NCBI GenBank assembly: GCA_047967505.1
Contig: CM106540.1
Direction: 5' to 3' (one strand)
DNA length: 64,000 nt
From: Dipteris shenzhenensis
Taxonomy: Eukaryota; Polypodiophyta; Polypodiopsida; Gleicheniales
Part shown: piece after piece, positions 33,471 to 44,668 of the stretch
Layout of the letters: every line of letters starts with the position of its first letter
Position numbering within the stretch: the first letter of the stretch is position 1
The notes under the pieces: generated by a model
Databases searched by the model: none
Told to the model about the DNA's origin: nothing
The model's input: the letters and a program-made list of their open reading frames with translations, nothing else
Program-made: the position numbers and the translations under genes

Positions 33471-33717
33471 TGGTGACCCACATATTATGGGGATCTTGGA
33501 GGAATGCCTAGTGAGCTTCTCCTCTAACAAATCCTTGTGGGAGCAATGCAAGCATGAACCATTTTCAAGTGTCACTCTTGAGACTCCTAAATTATTGCAA
33601 TGTGTTTTCATGAGAGAGGGAAGGGGAAGGAGAGCTGGAAGAAGAGAGGGGAGGAGGGAAGAGAAGAGGGGAATGAAGGGGGTTGGAGTGGCAAACACAA
33701 AGGCACGACAAATGAAA
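33471..33717 (-). repeat. LTR-like direct repeat, right copy, first piece
   Basis: Collinear with 26737-26950. It is interrupted at 33717 by the CACTA element and continues at 44802. The last three bases (33715-33717, AAA) are the CACTA target duplication. Confidence 0.75.
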
Positions 33718-33811
33718 CACTACTACACACGCATCCTATTGCGACGTTTACGTACCGACGATTAGCGCCCGCTTAGCGTTAATCGTCGGTATAAAAATCG
33801 GGTGTCGTAAA

Positions 33812-33957
33812 TCGTCGCTATATAGCGACTTTTAATAAGCGTCGCTATATAGCGACGTTAGTAATGGTCGCTATATAGCGACTCTGAAAGATCGCTATAT
33901 AGCGACTTTAGTAAAAGTCGCTATATAGCGACTTTTAAAGGTCGCTATATAGCGACA
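33812..33957. repeat. Left subterminal palindrome cluster, six copies
   Basis: Six copies of GTCGCTATATAGCGAC or close variants, spaced 24-30 bp, plus a half-site near 33970. The unit is self-complementary. Arrays like this at CACTA ends are the usual binding sites of the TNPA-type protein. Confidence 0.9.
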
Positions 33958-34156
33958 CTGAGACTATATTATAGCGACGTTTTACAGAGAGGTTTTTTTT
34001 TTTTTTTTAGCCTTAAAATTTATTTTCTTCCAATGACAAAATTTTTTAAATTTTCATACATGTTTGAGCTCATAGAGAAATAAAAAATGAGAGCATGTAC
34101 ATCAAGCCTTTGAAGCTCATATATTCATGTCCAAGTTGGAGATGAGAAAAATCAAA

Positions 34157-37100
34157 TTAAATAAGAGCATTTACATCAACTGTTTCATCTTGAGCCAAGT
34201 CTAAGGCGCCAAGCAAGTCTATCTCCAACTCTATACCGAGTTGATCTCCTATATCATCATCGTACTCTAGCATCGTACGTTCACCTAAAAGTATTTGATC
34301 ATCTTCTTCAATTAAGCTTAAGTGTGGTGATCGATCTTGACGATTGTTGTCTTCCTCGTCAATATCGTGATCTCCATCCTCCTCCCGTGCGATGTCATTA
34401 TGCGCATCTTCCTCTTGCCTCATATGGTGATCTACATCTTCTTCGCTAGATTCATCAATTGGATCCGGATTTGGTAGTGGCATCTCCATATCCACATCTC
34501 GATCTTCAAAAATCTGCTTACTTCGTGGTGCAACTTGGATCACGTACCACCATCTTGGATTAGAACGATCCGGATGAAAAACCACCTATATTGAAGATGA
34601 AAAATCACGTGCCAAATGTCGTCAATTATATATATATCAATGGACTTAAAAAACGAAAGCTTCGACTAATTAAATCATTAGTATGCACCTGCTCACAGTG
34701 CTCGGGAAGAACAAAAGTATCACTTTCATCGGGGTCCAATGTTTGGTGGAGTCTATTGCAAAGAGACCGCTACCATCTTTTCTCACAGTTGCATGGGGAC
34801 CGTTGTAAGTAGTTCTAAACCATTTTACATCAAGAATGAAAATAGTAAATCGTCTGAAATCAATTTCATAGATGTCGCGTATGGTTCCACAATAATCCAA
34901 CTGTGAGGAGAGAAGATTGGTATCCGAAGCACTTGCTCGGCTATCTTGTGTGAAGTTAGCCATGACTCCACAATCATACGTGACTCTCTTTGAATCGATG
35001 CGTTCTATGCGAAAATGTCGTCCATATGACCATAATGCACTGTACTTTTTGTACTGTAAAAGAGCATCATTAAAACAATGAAGATGCACCTATTTTATAG
35101 CATATATTGCCACAAATAATTACTTAATTACATCAAGAGATAAGAAACTTACATGCACCATACATCCAGATGATAACTCCCGCTCGCGCTCGTTTATTGT
35201 CTCTCCATCACGTTCGGCTTTACGTATAGCTAGTTGTAGCCAATCAAGTGACATGTGAGTAGGGAGAAGAGCCAGATCTCGTGGATATGGTTGTGATCGC
35301 CTGTACATTACTCTGAATCTCGTCCTTGCATTTATTCTTTCTGCTTTGGCCACTTCATATCTCTCAATCCACTTCTGCATCTCAGGGCTATTGAGGATAC
35401 AAAACTTATTGAATTTCTCCATTTGCTCTTCGCTCATCTTTCTTTCAATCCCTTTTCCTTGGGGGACCTCGCCAATGATGCGATCATCATCCTTGTTGTG
35501 CCAAGCTTGCGGCATATCAGGATCCGTGGATGCAAGAAACTCTGTGATATATACTAATGACTCTTGCACAAGCCATCCCTCTGCCATGCTTGCTTCTGGT
35601 CTTGCTCTTTGTCTTACAAACCCCTTTAAAGTTTTCATAAACCGCTCGAGAAAAAACATCCATCGATTATGAACGGTACCTGCTATAGCCACCTCATCAA
35701 CTATGTGCACAAGCAAGTGGACTTGAGTTGTCATAATGCTTGAGGGAAAGTGCTTCTCAAGCAAGCATACGGCTTCGATGGATTCCACCCTAGCCTTCTC
35801 GATGCTCGATATAGAGATCTCTTTTTGAGATATCCACCTATTTCACATGTCCATGCATATGTAAGATATTTGAGATATCCACCTATTTCACATGTCCATG
35901 AAGAAAATACATAATGCGAATTGATAGTAAGCATACCTCACAATACCACAGATCTTGAATATAGCATTTCTAACATCTTCTTGTAAGCACCCTTTTATTG
36001 TAATTGGAAGGATGAACTATCAAAGCAACAATGAAATCATGTCAACAATATAACATAATAATAATTACGCTAATGCATCACTATTATCGGTACACTAATT
36101 CTACTTAGAATACCTGTAAGACCTTGTGCCAATCATGGGACTTGAGGCCACTAAGCTTATTGTCCTTTGAAAATGCTCCTTTCAAGCAACGCATGTACCC
36201 TGTCGGTGTTTGAAAAGAGGCAATGTCTGCCTTGATCGCTGCCTCCTCCCTCGTAGAGAGGATCCACGTTGCTTTCGGGAGGACAACTTTTCCTGAAGCA
36301 TGCACTTGGGGCCACAAACGAGACATCCTATTCATAGCACGCAAGTCTTCTCACACTCCTCTCGAGTCCTTGGAACCAACCAAGTGTGCCCAAATGGTAG
36401 CCCCCACATTCTTAAAGATATGCATGGGATCCAAGAGATGATTGATTTGTAACTGACCCCAATAAGGAAGCTCGTGAAAGATCGATAGCCTCTTCATACC
36501 AGGAGGAGGTTCCTCTCCATTCTCCCTCCAAGCTTGAATCCAATCACTTGCTTTCAAATATGATGGTGGTGGATCAAGCTGACCTCCACGTGCGAGATGG
36601 TCGAGCGGAAGGTATCGAGCATGACCTTCATAAACATTTTTCCTCATGTGTTTGGAGTAGCGTGCAAGCCATTTCAGAGCGGGTCCACAAACAGGACAAG
36701 CATGGTACCCACTTGTAACAAGCCCTGCACGCGTGCATGAATATGTTAGTACAAGACATGCGTGCAAAAGAGAGTAAAAAAAGCATAATCCCTCATTGTA
36801 CATGTAAAGACATAACCACGTACCTGTGCACTCTCCATATCCTGGGTAGTCATGCATGGTCCACATCAAGATACCCCTGACGGAAATATCATTGGTATGC
36901 CTAGGAGCTCTGGAAATATCAAAGACCTGCACTCCTCTCCATAATATCTGTAACTCCTCTATCAAAGGTGCCATGTACACGTCCATGTTTCTTGCCTTGT
37001 ACTTTCCTGGCACAAGTAGTGCAAGCATGAGGTGTCCCTTTTTTATTGTTAGCCATGGTGGGATATTGTAATTCACCACGACTATGGGCCATGTCGACCA

Positions 37101-38222
37101 AGATGTCGAGCGTAACCCGAAAGGATTCACGTCGTCCATGGCTAGCCCAAGATGTAAGTTGCGTGGCTCTCTCGCAAAGTCCGGCCACTGATTATCTATG
37201 TGCTTCCAAGCCGCACAATCTGCGGGAATCCTCAATGTGTGATCAGTGGACCGATGAGATGCATGCCATGTCATCAACTCCGCTATGGATTTGCATCGAA
37301 ACATGTGTTGTATTCTTGCAATGATGGGAAAGTGTCTTAAGACCTTTACCGGTATCCTCTCACCCTGCAAGTCATCTCTATATCGTTGTTCCCCACACTT
37401 TGGACAACTAGCCAAATCTCCATGCTCACGACGAAAGAGAATACAATCATTACGGCAAGCATGGATGGTATCATAATCCATACCCACCATTGTTAGCATC
37501 TTTTTCGCTTCATCTCTTGATGCGGGCATGGTATTTGGTGCAGGCAACATCTTTTGGAGCAACCTATGACAAAGACACTATCCAAATGATGATTCTCAAA
37601 ACAAACAATATCCAAATAATGAGTCAATCAAATTAATGCAAGGGCTAACCTCATTAAGGCCGAGACACTTGTATCCGACCATCCATACTGTACTTGTAGA
37701 TTCAAGATTGAGAGACAAGCACGTAGTTTAGACATCCTGGCACCCTCGTACAATTGTGTTGATTGCAACTCTCGCATTTTCACCTCAGACTCTGACATCA
37801 CGTGTACGTGGGATGTAGTGCCCCTAAAAATGGAATCCATCATGTCGACCATACCCTCGTCGTCATCTGGGAGACTATAGTCTTGTTGAAAGTGAGAAGG
37901 TATATGTGTACCCTCGTCACCCTCGTCATCCTGTCATAAGCTCATTCGTGTAAATAGAAGATCTTCTAATTCCGGGTATACAATAAGATTGCGAACTTAA
38001 ATAGCTTTGACTTACCGATGATCCATCAACATGTGCAACACCAACGGGGGGTACTGGTTCCGGCTCCTCCCCATACATCCGCAAGTGGCGCATGATAATA
38101 CGACGTTGATGTCGTACTTCTCGCTTGCAATGAGTGCAATGACAATATAACCTCTCCGTAAGCCACTTCGTGCTCCCGGGCGTTGGCGCATCATCGGATG
38201 AGCTTCCACTCGTCCCTTCCAT
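34157..38222 (-). pseudogene. TNP2-like CACTA transposase, eight exons, two lesions
   Basis: Inferred exons (- strand): 38222-38016, 37930-37650, 37563-36824, 36724-36114, 36016-35937, 35837-35153, 35053-34689, 34585-34157; all junctions are GT-AG. About 1,130 codons. Order: an N-terminal CHCTHCKREVRHQRRIIMRH segment; the Transposase_21 core with CPKCGEQRYR, AMDDVNPFG and MHDYPGYGEC, then GLVTSGYHACPVCGP rejoined across a 99-nt in-frame intron; a DUF4218-like block (LLEKHFPSSIMTTQVHLLVH, RARPEASMAEG); a DUF4216-like block (CGTIRDIYEIDFRRF); an acidic tail. The start is the ATG at 38222. Lesions: an in-frame TGA at 36351-36353 (SKDSRGV*EDL, where Arg is expected) and a one-base frameshift near 34738-34745. 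Splicing is otherwise well preserved, suggesting recent loss of function. It reads away from the central promoter at 38223-38640. Confidence 0.85.
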
Positions 38223-38640
38223 CTACACTTATAAAACCAAAACATAAGCATGAAGAGGAGATGTACACAATTATGAGCATAGCATGTTTAATTTGAGCTT
38301 CTCTTGAGGCTATATAAAAAGAATGACATCGCTATATAGTAAGGATTGAAACAAAAAATCCTATATAGTAAGGCTATGTAGTAAGAGGAGATATTGACAA
38401 TTATAGGCATAGCATGTTTGAGTCACAAGAGGCCTCATTAAAAAACAAACAGTAAGCGTCGCTATATAGCGACTCTCTGTTCCGTCGCTATATAGCAACG
38501 ATTTTAATTGAAAGCGTCGCTATATAGCGACGTTTTCAATTAAAAACGTCGCTATATAGCGACGAATAAGCGTCGCTATATAGCGACGCTGTGGGTTAAA
38601 ACCTGAAACGACGAAACCCGCGGCGTTTTGCTCAAAGCTT
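38223..38640. promoter_or_regulatory. Central divergent promoter of the CACTA element
   Basis: Lies between the start of the transposase (-) and the leader of the second gene (+). It holds five palindrome copies (38457-38589), one of them with AGCAACG, plus a degenerate half-site near 38328. No clear TATA box outside the TATATAG core of the palindromes. Its role as a shared promoter is inferred from gene orientation. Confidence 0.6.
38457..38589. repeat. Central palindrome cluster, five copies
   Basis: Same 18-bp unit as at both element ends (CGTCGCTATATAGCGACG), spaced about 26-30 bp. Confidence 0.9.
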
Positions 38641-39225
38641 TCCTAATCTCTAAACTAAGCTCTCCAAAATCTCCTCCCACCTATTTTCACTGACCTCCCA
38701 TCTATTCCAAGCAACCTCCTACCCTATTTCCCACTCCTCACCCTCCTCCTACCTCTTGTGCACCCTCTCTCTCCTTTTTCCCTCTTTGGTTTCCAGAAAG
38801 AAAGTTCTTCAAAAGGTGAGTTTTTTTCAACAATGTAGGTTGTTTGTTTGTTAGCTTTGGTTTTGTGAGTGTTTCTACTTGTATTGCTAAAGTTTTAAAC
38901 TAGTTTTCATGCTTGATTAGAAAGGATTCAAACAAAAAACGAAATTTCAAGAAAGAAAGAAAGAAACTCACCTCTTCTTTCTGTATTTCTCTTCCTTCTC
39001 TTCCTTCTCTTCTCCTCAATCTCCTCCTTTCCTTGTCTCCTCAATCTTCTCTTTCCTTGTCTCCTTTCAAGAAGTTGCTTTTGTGATCTCCTCTTTCCAC
39101 TAACATCTTATTTGAAAAAATGGGTTGTTTTCTCTCTTTTGTAGGGCCAGTCCACTACACCGAGCGGGACATAGTCTCTCTTTTGTGGGCCCAGTCCACT
39201 ACACCGAGCGAGACATACTTTTACA
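38641..39225 (+). other. Inferred noncoding leader exons of the second CACTA gene
   Basis: A first exon probably ends at 38815 before GTGAGT. A second would run from about 39145 (after TTTTGTAG) to 39225, before GTAAGTGC. The second contains most of a ~43-bp direct duplication (39132-39216) with GTCCACTACACCGAGCG twice. Exon status is inferred from splice-like sites only. Confidence 0.4.
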
Positions 39226-39479
39226 GGTAAGTGCTTCCTCTTCTTTCCATTTAAGCTTTTTGTTATTTGCATTTGCCTGCAGCTAGCGCCTTAAGCGCTA
39301 GCTGCAGTGATGGGCGTAGGAACCCTCTCTTCCCCCTTCTCTTTTTCTCATTTTCCCCCTTCTCTTTTTTCCCTCTTCTCTTATTCTCTCTTTCCCCCTC
39401 TCTCTTTTCCCTTCTCTCTTTCCTTTCCCCCTTATTCTCTATTTTCGCATCCCTCTTATTCTCTTATGCTTATGCTTCT

Positions 39480-41530
39480 CTCATTCCGCATAAGCTCCTC
39501 CTCTATTTCTGCATGAGCATAAGCTCATGCTTATGCTCATTCATGAGCATGAGCTTATGCGTAAGTTTCCGCAAGAGCTTATGCGGAAATAGAGAATGAG
39601 AGAAGCATACGCTTCTCTCATTCTCTTTTTCCGCATAAGCTCCTTCTCTCATTCCGCATAAGCTCCTTCTCTATTTCCGCATGAGCATAAGCATGAGCTT
39701 ATGCTTATGCTTATGCTTATGCTCATTCATCCGCAAGAGCTTATGCGTAAGTTTCTGCAAGAGCTTATCCGCAAGTTTCCGCAAGTGCTCCTTCTCTTTT
39801 TCCGCATAAGCTCCTCCTCTATTTTCGCATGAGCATAAGCATGAGCTTATGCTTATGCTTATGCATAAGCATAAGCATAAGCTCATGCTTATGCTCATTC
39901 ATGAGCATGAGCTTATGCGTAAGTTTCCGCAAGAGCTTATGCGGAAATAGAGAATGAGAGAAGCATATGCTTCTCTCATTCTCTTTTTCCGCATAAGCTC
40001 CTTCTCTCATTCCGCATAAGCTCCTTCTCTATTTCCGCATGAGCATAAGCATGAGCTTATGCTTATGCTTATGCTTATGCATAAGCATAAGCTCATGCTT
40101 ATGCTCATTCTTCGCATGAGCTTATGCGTAAGTTTCCGCAAGAGCTTATACGGAAATAGAGAATGAGAGAAGCATATGCTTCTCTCATTCTCTTTTTCCG
40201 CATAAGCTCCTTCTCTCATTCCGCTTAAGCTCCTTCTCTATTTCCGCATGAGCATAAGCATGAGCTTATGCTTATGCTTATGCTTATGCATAAGCATAAG
40301 CATAAGCTCATGCTTATGCTCATTCATGAGCATGAGCTTATGCGTAAGTTTCCGCAAGAGCTTATGCGGAAATAGAGAATGAGAGAAGCATATGCTTCTC
40401 TCATTCTCTTTTTCCGCATAAGCTCCTTCTCTCATTCCGCATAAGCTCCTTCTCTATTTCCGCATGAGCATAAGCATGAGCTTATGCTTATGCTTATGCT
40501 TATGCTTATGCCTAAGCATAAGCATAAGCTCATGCTTATGCTCATTCTTCCGCATGAGCTTATGCGTAAGTTTCCGCAAGAGCTTATACGAAAATAGAGA
40601 ATGAGAGAAGCATATGCTTCTCTCATTCTCTTTTTCCGCATAAGCTCCTTCTCTCATTCCGCTTAAGCTCCTTCTCTATTTCCGCATGAGCATAAGCATG
40701 AGCTTATGCTTATGCTTATGCTTATGCTTATGCATAAGCATAAGCATAAGCTCATGCTTATGCTCATTCATCCGCAAGAGCTTATGCGTAAGTTTCCGCA
40801 AGAGCTTATCCGCAAGTTTCCGCAAGTGCTCCTTCTCTTTTTCCGCATAAGCTCCTCCTCTATTTCCGCATGAGCATAAGCATGAGCTTATGCTTATGCT
40901 TATGCATAAGCATAAGCATAAGCTCATGCTTATGCTCATTCATGAGCATGAGCTTATGCGTAAGTTTCCGCAAGAGCTTATGCGGAAATAGAGAATGAGA
41001 GAAGCATATGCTTCTCTCATTCTCTTTTTCCGCATAAGCTCCTTCTCTCATTCCGCATAAGCTCCTTCTCTATTTCCGCATGAGCATGAGCATGAGCTTA
41101 TGCTTATGCTTATGCATAAGCATAAGCATAAGCTCATGCTTATGCTCATTCATGAGCATGAGCTTATGCGTAAGTTTCCGCAAGAGCTTATCCGCAAGTT
41201 TCCGCAAGTGCTCCTTCTCTTTTTCCGCATAAGCTCCCTCTCTTTTTCCGCATGAGCATAAGCATGAGCTTATGCATAAGCATAAGCATAAGCTCATGCT
41301 TATGCTCATTCTTCATGCTTATGCTCATTCATGTCCATGAGCTTATGCGTAAGTTTCCGCAAGAGCTTATGCGGAAATAGAGAATGAGAGAAGCATATGC
41401 TTCTCTCATTCTCTTTTTCCGCATAAGCTCCTTCTCTTATTCCGCATGCAAGTTTCCGCAAGTTTCCGCATGAGCTCCTTCTCTTATTCCGCATAAGCTC
41501 CTTCTCTCATTCCGCATAAGCTCCTTCTCT
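39480..41530. repeat. ~215-bp complex satellite array built from GCTTATGC units
   Basis: The marker AGAGAATGAGAGAAGCATA with its facing complement recurs near 39590, 39950, 40160, 40372, 40595, 40990 and 41382, giving steps of about 210-220 bp, or about 360-400 bp where an extra CGCAAGTTTCCGCAAGTGC segment is inserted. Each unit consists of short inverted repeats (GAGCATAAGCATGAGC facing its complement). Noncoding. Confidence 0.9.
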
Positions 41531-42171
41531 ATTTCCGCATGAGCATAAGCATGAGCTTATGCTTATTCATGAGCATGAGCTTATGCGGAAGTTTCCGCAG
41601 GAGCTTATGCAGAAATAGAGAATGAGAGAAGCATATGCGGATCTCATTCTCTTTTTCCGCATAAGCTCTTTCTCTCTTTCCGCATAAGCTCTTTCTCTTT
41701 CTCTTTTGCGTGAGCATATGCGGAAATAGAGAATGAGAGAAGCTTATGCTTCTCTCCTCCTCTATTTTCGCGGAAAAAGAGAAGGAGCTTATGCGGAAAT
41801 AGAGAATGAGAGATGCTTCTCTCATTCTCTATTTCCGCATAAGCTCCTTCTCTTTTTCCGCGAAAATAGAGGAGGAGAGAAGCATAAGCTTCTCTCATTC
41901 TCTATTTCCGCATATGCTCACGCAAAAGAGAAAGAGAAAGAGCTTATGCGGAAAGAGAGAAAGAGCTTATGCGGAAAAAGAGAATGAGATCCGCATATGC
42001 TTCTCTCATTCTCTATTTCTGCATAAGCTCCTGCGGAAACTTCCGCATAAGCTCATGCTCATGAATAAGCATAAGCTCATGCTTATGCTCATGCGGAAAT
42101 AGAGAAGGAGCTTATGCGGAATGAGAGAAGGAGCTTATGCGGAATAAGAGAAGGAGCTCATGCGGAAACTT
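41460..42171. repeat. 712-bp near-perfect palindrome
   Basis: The two arms (41460-41815 and 41816-42171) are reverse complements almost without mismatch; the differences I noted are at the centre (AGATGCTTCT) and near it. There is no spacer. The symmetry ends abruptly at 41459/42172. It lies at the right edge of the satellite and is made of the same words. Confidence 0.9.
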
Positions 42172-42670
42172 CTCTCCTTCTCTTTTTCTGCATAAGCTCC
42201 TTCTCTTTTTCCGCATGAGCATAAGCATGCGGAAACTCATCCTTCTCATGCTTATGCTCATGCATGTGCATGAGCTTATGCTTAAGTTTCCGCATAAGCT
42301 CATGCACATGCGTGAGCTTATGCGGAAATAGAGAATGAGAGAAGCATAAGCTCATTCTCTATTTCTGCATAAGCTCATTCTCTATTTCCCACTCTATTTC
42401 CCCCTTCTCTCATTTCCCCCTTCTCTCATTCTCTATTTTCCCTCATCTCTTTCCCTTTCTCTCATTCTCTATTTCCTCGTTCTCATTCTTTTCTTTCCTT
42501 TACATCTTCTTTCCCTCTTATCTTTCCCTCTTCTTTCCCTCTTTCCTTTCCCTCTTTCCTTTCCCTCTTCTTTCCTTTCCCTCTTCTTTCTTCTTGCCTA
42601 TGCCTATGCCTATGAGAATGCTCATGTTTGTTTATTTGTTTTCTGTTTTCGTGTTTGTGTCTATGTTAGA
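42172..42670. other. Pyrimidine-rich tail of the leader intron
   Basis: Satellite remnants to about 42370, then TTTCCCTCTTC-type runs to 42600. An open frame starting at 42594 (MPMPMPMRMLM) joins the second gene's frame but precedes a good 3' splice site, so I take it as intron. Confidence 0.4.
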
Positions 42671-42671
42671 C

Positions 42672-44246
42672 ATGGGATCACGTCGCTCATCGGACGAGTA
42701 CGGACAGCCTCGCAGGAGGAGAGCTCACGATCTATATGCTCCAGAGGACTTTGATTCCTCTCAGGCGACTACCCCGAGGACTACCCCTGGTCCGACTCCT
42801 CTCGGTCCTAGCACTGTGACTACCCCTGGTCCGACCCCTCTTCCACGTAGCACTGCGACTACCCCTCAGGGGACTCCTTTGCTAGCTGCGCATGGCTTTG
42901 TTGGGACTCCCGACGAGTTTGTAGCGCAGATGAGCGATGAGGAGGCAGCGAGATTCTTCTCTCTGCTCTCTTAGAGGACCTCCGCAATTCCTTCCCTACA
43001 CCGACGGGTGGACGTACAGCCCAGCCATCCCCTCGCACCCCTTCGACCGCGGGATCATCACCTGCGCATGCCTCCCGCAAGGGAAGGAAGAGTAGGATGG
43101 GCGGCTCATGTTGTGCTGACTCAGGAGATGTAGACGAGTCAGCACACTCACGCTCCTTTAGGTCTCCACTTGGTCCGGAGACACAGTATCAGTCAGGTCC
43201 CTTTCCCTCTCCTACTCCCACAGCTACTCCTCGATTCGGAAGCAGTCGCGCAGCTTCCACTCCTTCAGACTCTGCTACCGTCAGTCCCCCTTACTCATCA
43301 GGGGATCTCTCCTATCAAATCACATCTGCCGGAGAGATAATAGAAGACAAAAAGGGCAAAGCAGTGATGGCCGCCATGAGGCAGTTGATGAGTCATCACT
43401 TCAAGAGTGGCATAAATATCGATTGGCGGTATCAAGATGCCCAAAAGAAGCAGGCGGTGATCGATGAGTTAAAACTCAGATTTCCTAATCCGCCAAATGT
43501 GGAGTTTAATAATAGTTATATGCTCGAGCGCATGGGTTTGGTCCTAAAGCATCGCAGATCAACCATGCGTACTTCCATTACAAAGGGGTTGTCTAAACCC
43601 AGCTGGGCAGACAAAGCTGATTGGAAGTTCTTGAAGAAGCAGAATAGGGACCATCCTGAAATGTTCGAGGGTCAGAGGAGGGCTGCGAAGAGACGGCTGG
43701 ATGTCGTAGGTACTTCGCACTTTGGTGCAGGTGGACGGTATGCGTTCGAGGCAACCGTGGTAAGTTTACTTCTTTCCATTTAATGTATTGTTCTATTTGT
43801 TTTACTTACATATTACATGCACTTTAGCTAACTCTAACTCTCGTAAATTGGATCCACAGCAAGCTGCGATGGGTCGTCTTCCTACGGATGCAGAGACGCG
43901 GCGCGCATTTCGGATAGGAACCAAGCCGTGGTTCATTGAGCAAGAGGCAATGGGAGCGACAGTCGATTGGGCTGAGGTGGCTGCTCGCACGGTATAAGTT
44001 TACTCCTGCTTGTAATCTCACTTTTTAATTTAAGTTCCAATCTAATTTTCGATTTATATGGTTCAGTCTCAGGGTCAAAGCTCAAGCGTCCCATCATCAG
44101 AGACGAGCGATCAACAGGGGCAAGGATCGGACGCAGGTGCCGATGACGAAGGAGAAGACGCAGGTGTCGGGGACGAGGGAGAAGATGCAGGTGTCGAGGA
44201 CCAGGGAACAGCCCAACAAGACGATTCGGATTCGGATTCGGATTAG
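42672..44246 (+). CDS. Second CACTA gene, Transposase_24-like (TNPA-type candidate)
   Basis: Start ATG at 42672, just after a candidate 3' splice site. Exons: 42672-43759, 43860-43991 and 44067-44246, with GT-AG introns (GTAAGTTT...CCACAG; GTATAAGT...TTCAG). The N-terminus is basic (GSRRSSDEYGQPRRRRAHD), then come TTPGPTPL repeats (residues 37-66), a GTPDEFVAQMSDEEAARFF segment, a Ser/Pro-rich linker, and a domain at 43370-43750 (KKQAVIDELKLRFPNPPNVE, WKFLKKQNRDHPEMFEGQRR, HFGAGGRYAFEA) resembling plant Transposase_24 proteins. The tail is acidic with DAGVxDEGE repeats and ends DSDSDSD. The frame breaks once at 42965-42974: either a one-base indel or the 3' end of an unplaced intron, since CTGCTCTCTTAG precedes the resumed frame. 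It probably binds the subterminal palindromes, by analogy with TNPA. Confidence 0.6.
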
Positions 44247-44522
44247 TAGTGGTAGTAGCATTTTTCATATCCGCTCGTTAGAGCCATTTTGTATCACCCT
44301 TTCACAGGGTAATTTTGTTTCAAACACAGTTGTATATGTATATGCATTTCTTCCTCATCGTTCACAAGAACAATTTTGTATCACCCTGCAAGCACGGGAA
44401 ATTTTGTTATAAAAAACTTTCTTTTGTAATTACAAAAAAAAAAAAAAGGTTAGTGGGGCTAAATAGGGCTTCCTTTTGGCCCTGTTTAGCCCCACTAACC
44501 ATTTTTTTTACCTTCTGTTAAT

Positions 44523-44668
44523 CGTCGCTATATAGCGACGTTTACCAGTGTCGCTATATAGCGACGATTAACAGAGTCGCTATATAGCGACGTTTTTATC
44601 GTCGCTATATAGCGACGCTTACATCGTCGCTATATAGCGACGATTAACAGCGTCGCTATATAGCGACG
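44523..44668. repeat. Right subterminal palindrome cluster, six copies
   Basis: Six copies of the CGTCGCTATATAGCGACG unit or one-base variants at about 23-26 bp spacing, with a half-site at 44672-44681. Mirrors the left cluster. Confidence 0.9.

Larger units (their letters stand above)
39226..42669 (+). other. Inferred leader intron filled with satellite and palindromic DNA
   Basis: Begins GTAAGTGC after a candidate exon and ends GTCTATGTTAG two bases before the ATG of the second gene, so it can be read as one 3.4-kb intron. The start (39300-39480) and end (42370-42590) are pyrimidine-rich (TTTCCCTCTTCTC). The middle is the satellite array and palindrome listed separately. Long Lys/His/Leu/Met-rich frames on both strands are products of the TTATGC repeat. 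Confidence 0.5.

Noticed and set aside
39300-42370. Many open frames on both strands rich in Lys-His-Lys and Leu-Met, apparently repeated proteins
   Set aside because: They are translations of GCTTATGC/GCATAAGC satellite words, occur on both strands with equal length, and mirror each other across the palindrome.
42594-42671. N-terminal extension MPMPMPMRMLM... of the second CACTA gene
   Set aside because: Low-complexity, lies upstream of a good 3' splice site (CTATGTTAG), and is made of the intron's repeat words.
33812-44668. Regularly spaced palindromic repeats suggesting a CRISPR array
   Set aside because: Eukaryotic context, spacers only 6-14 bp, and positions at CACTA ends and promoter identify them as transposon subterminal repeats.
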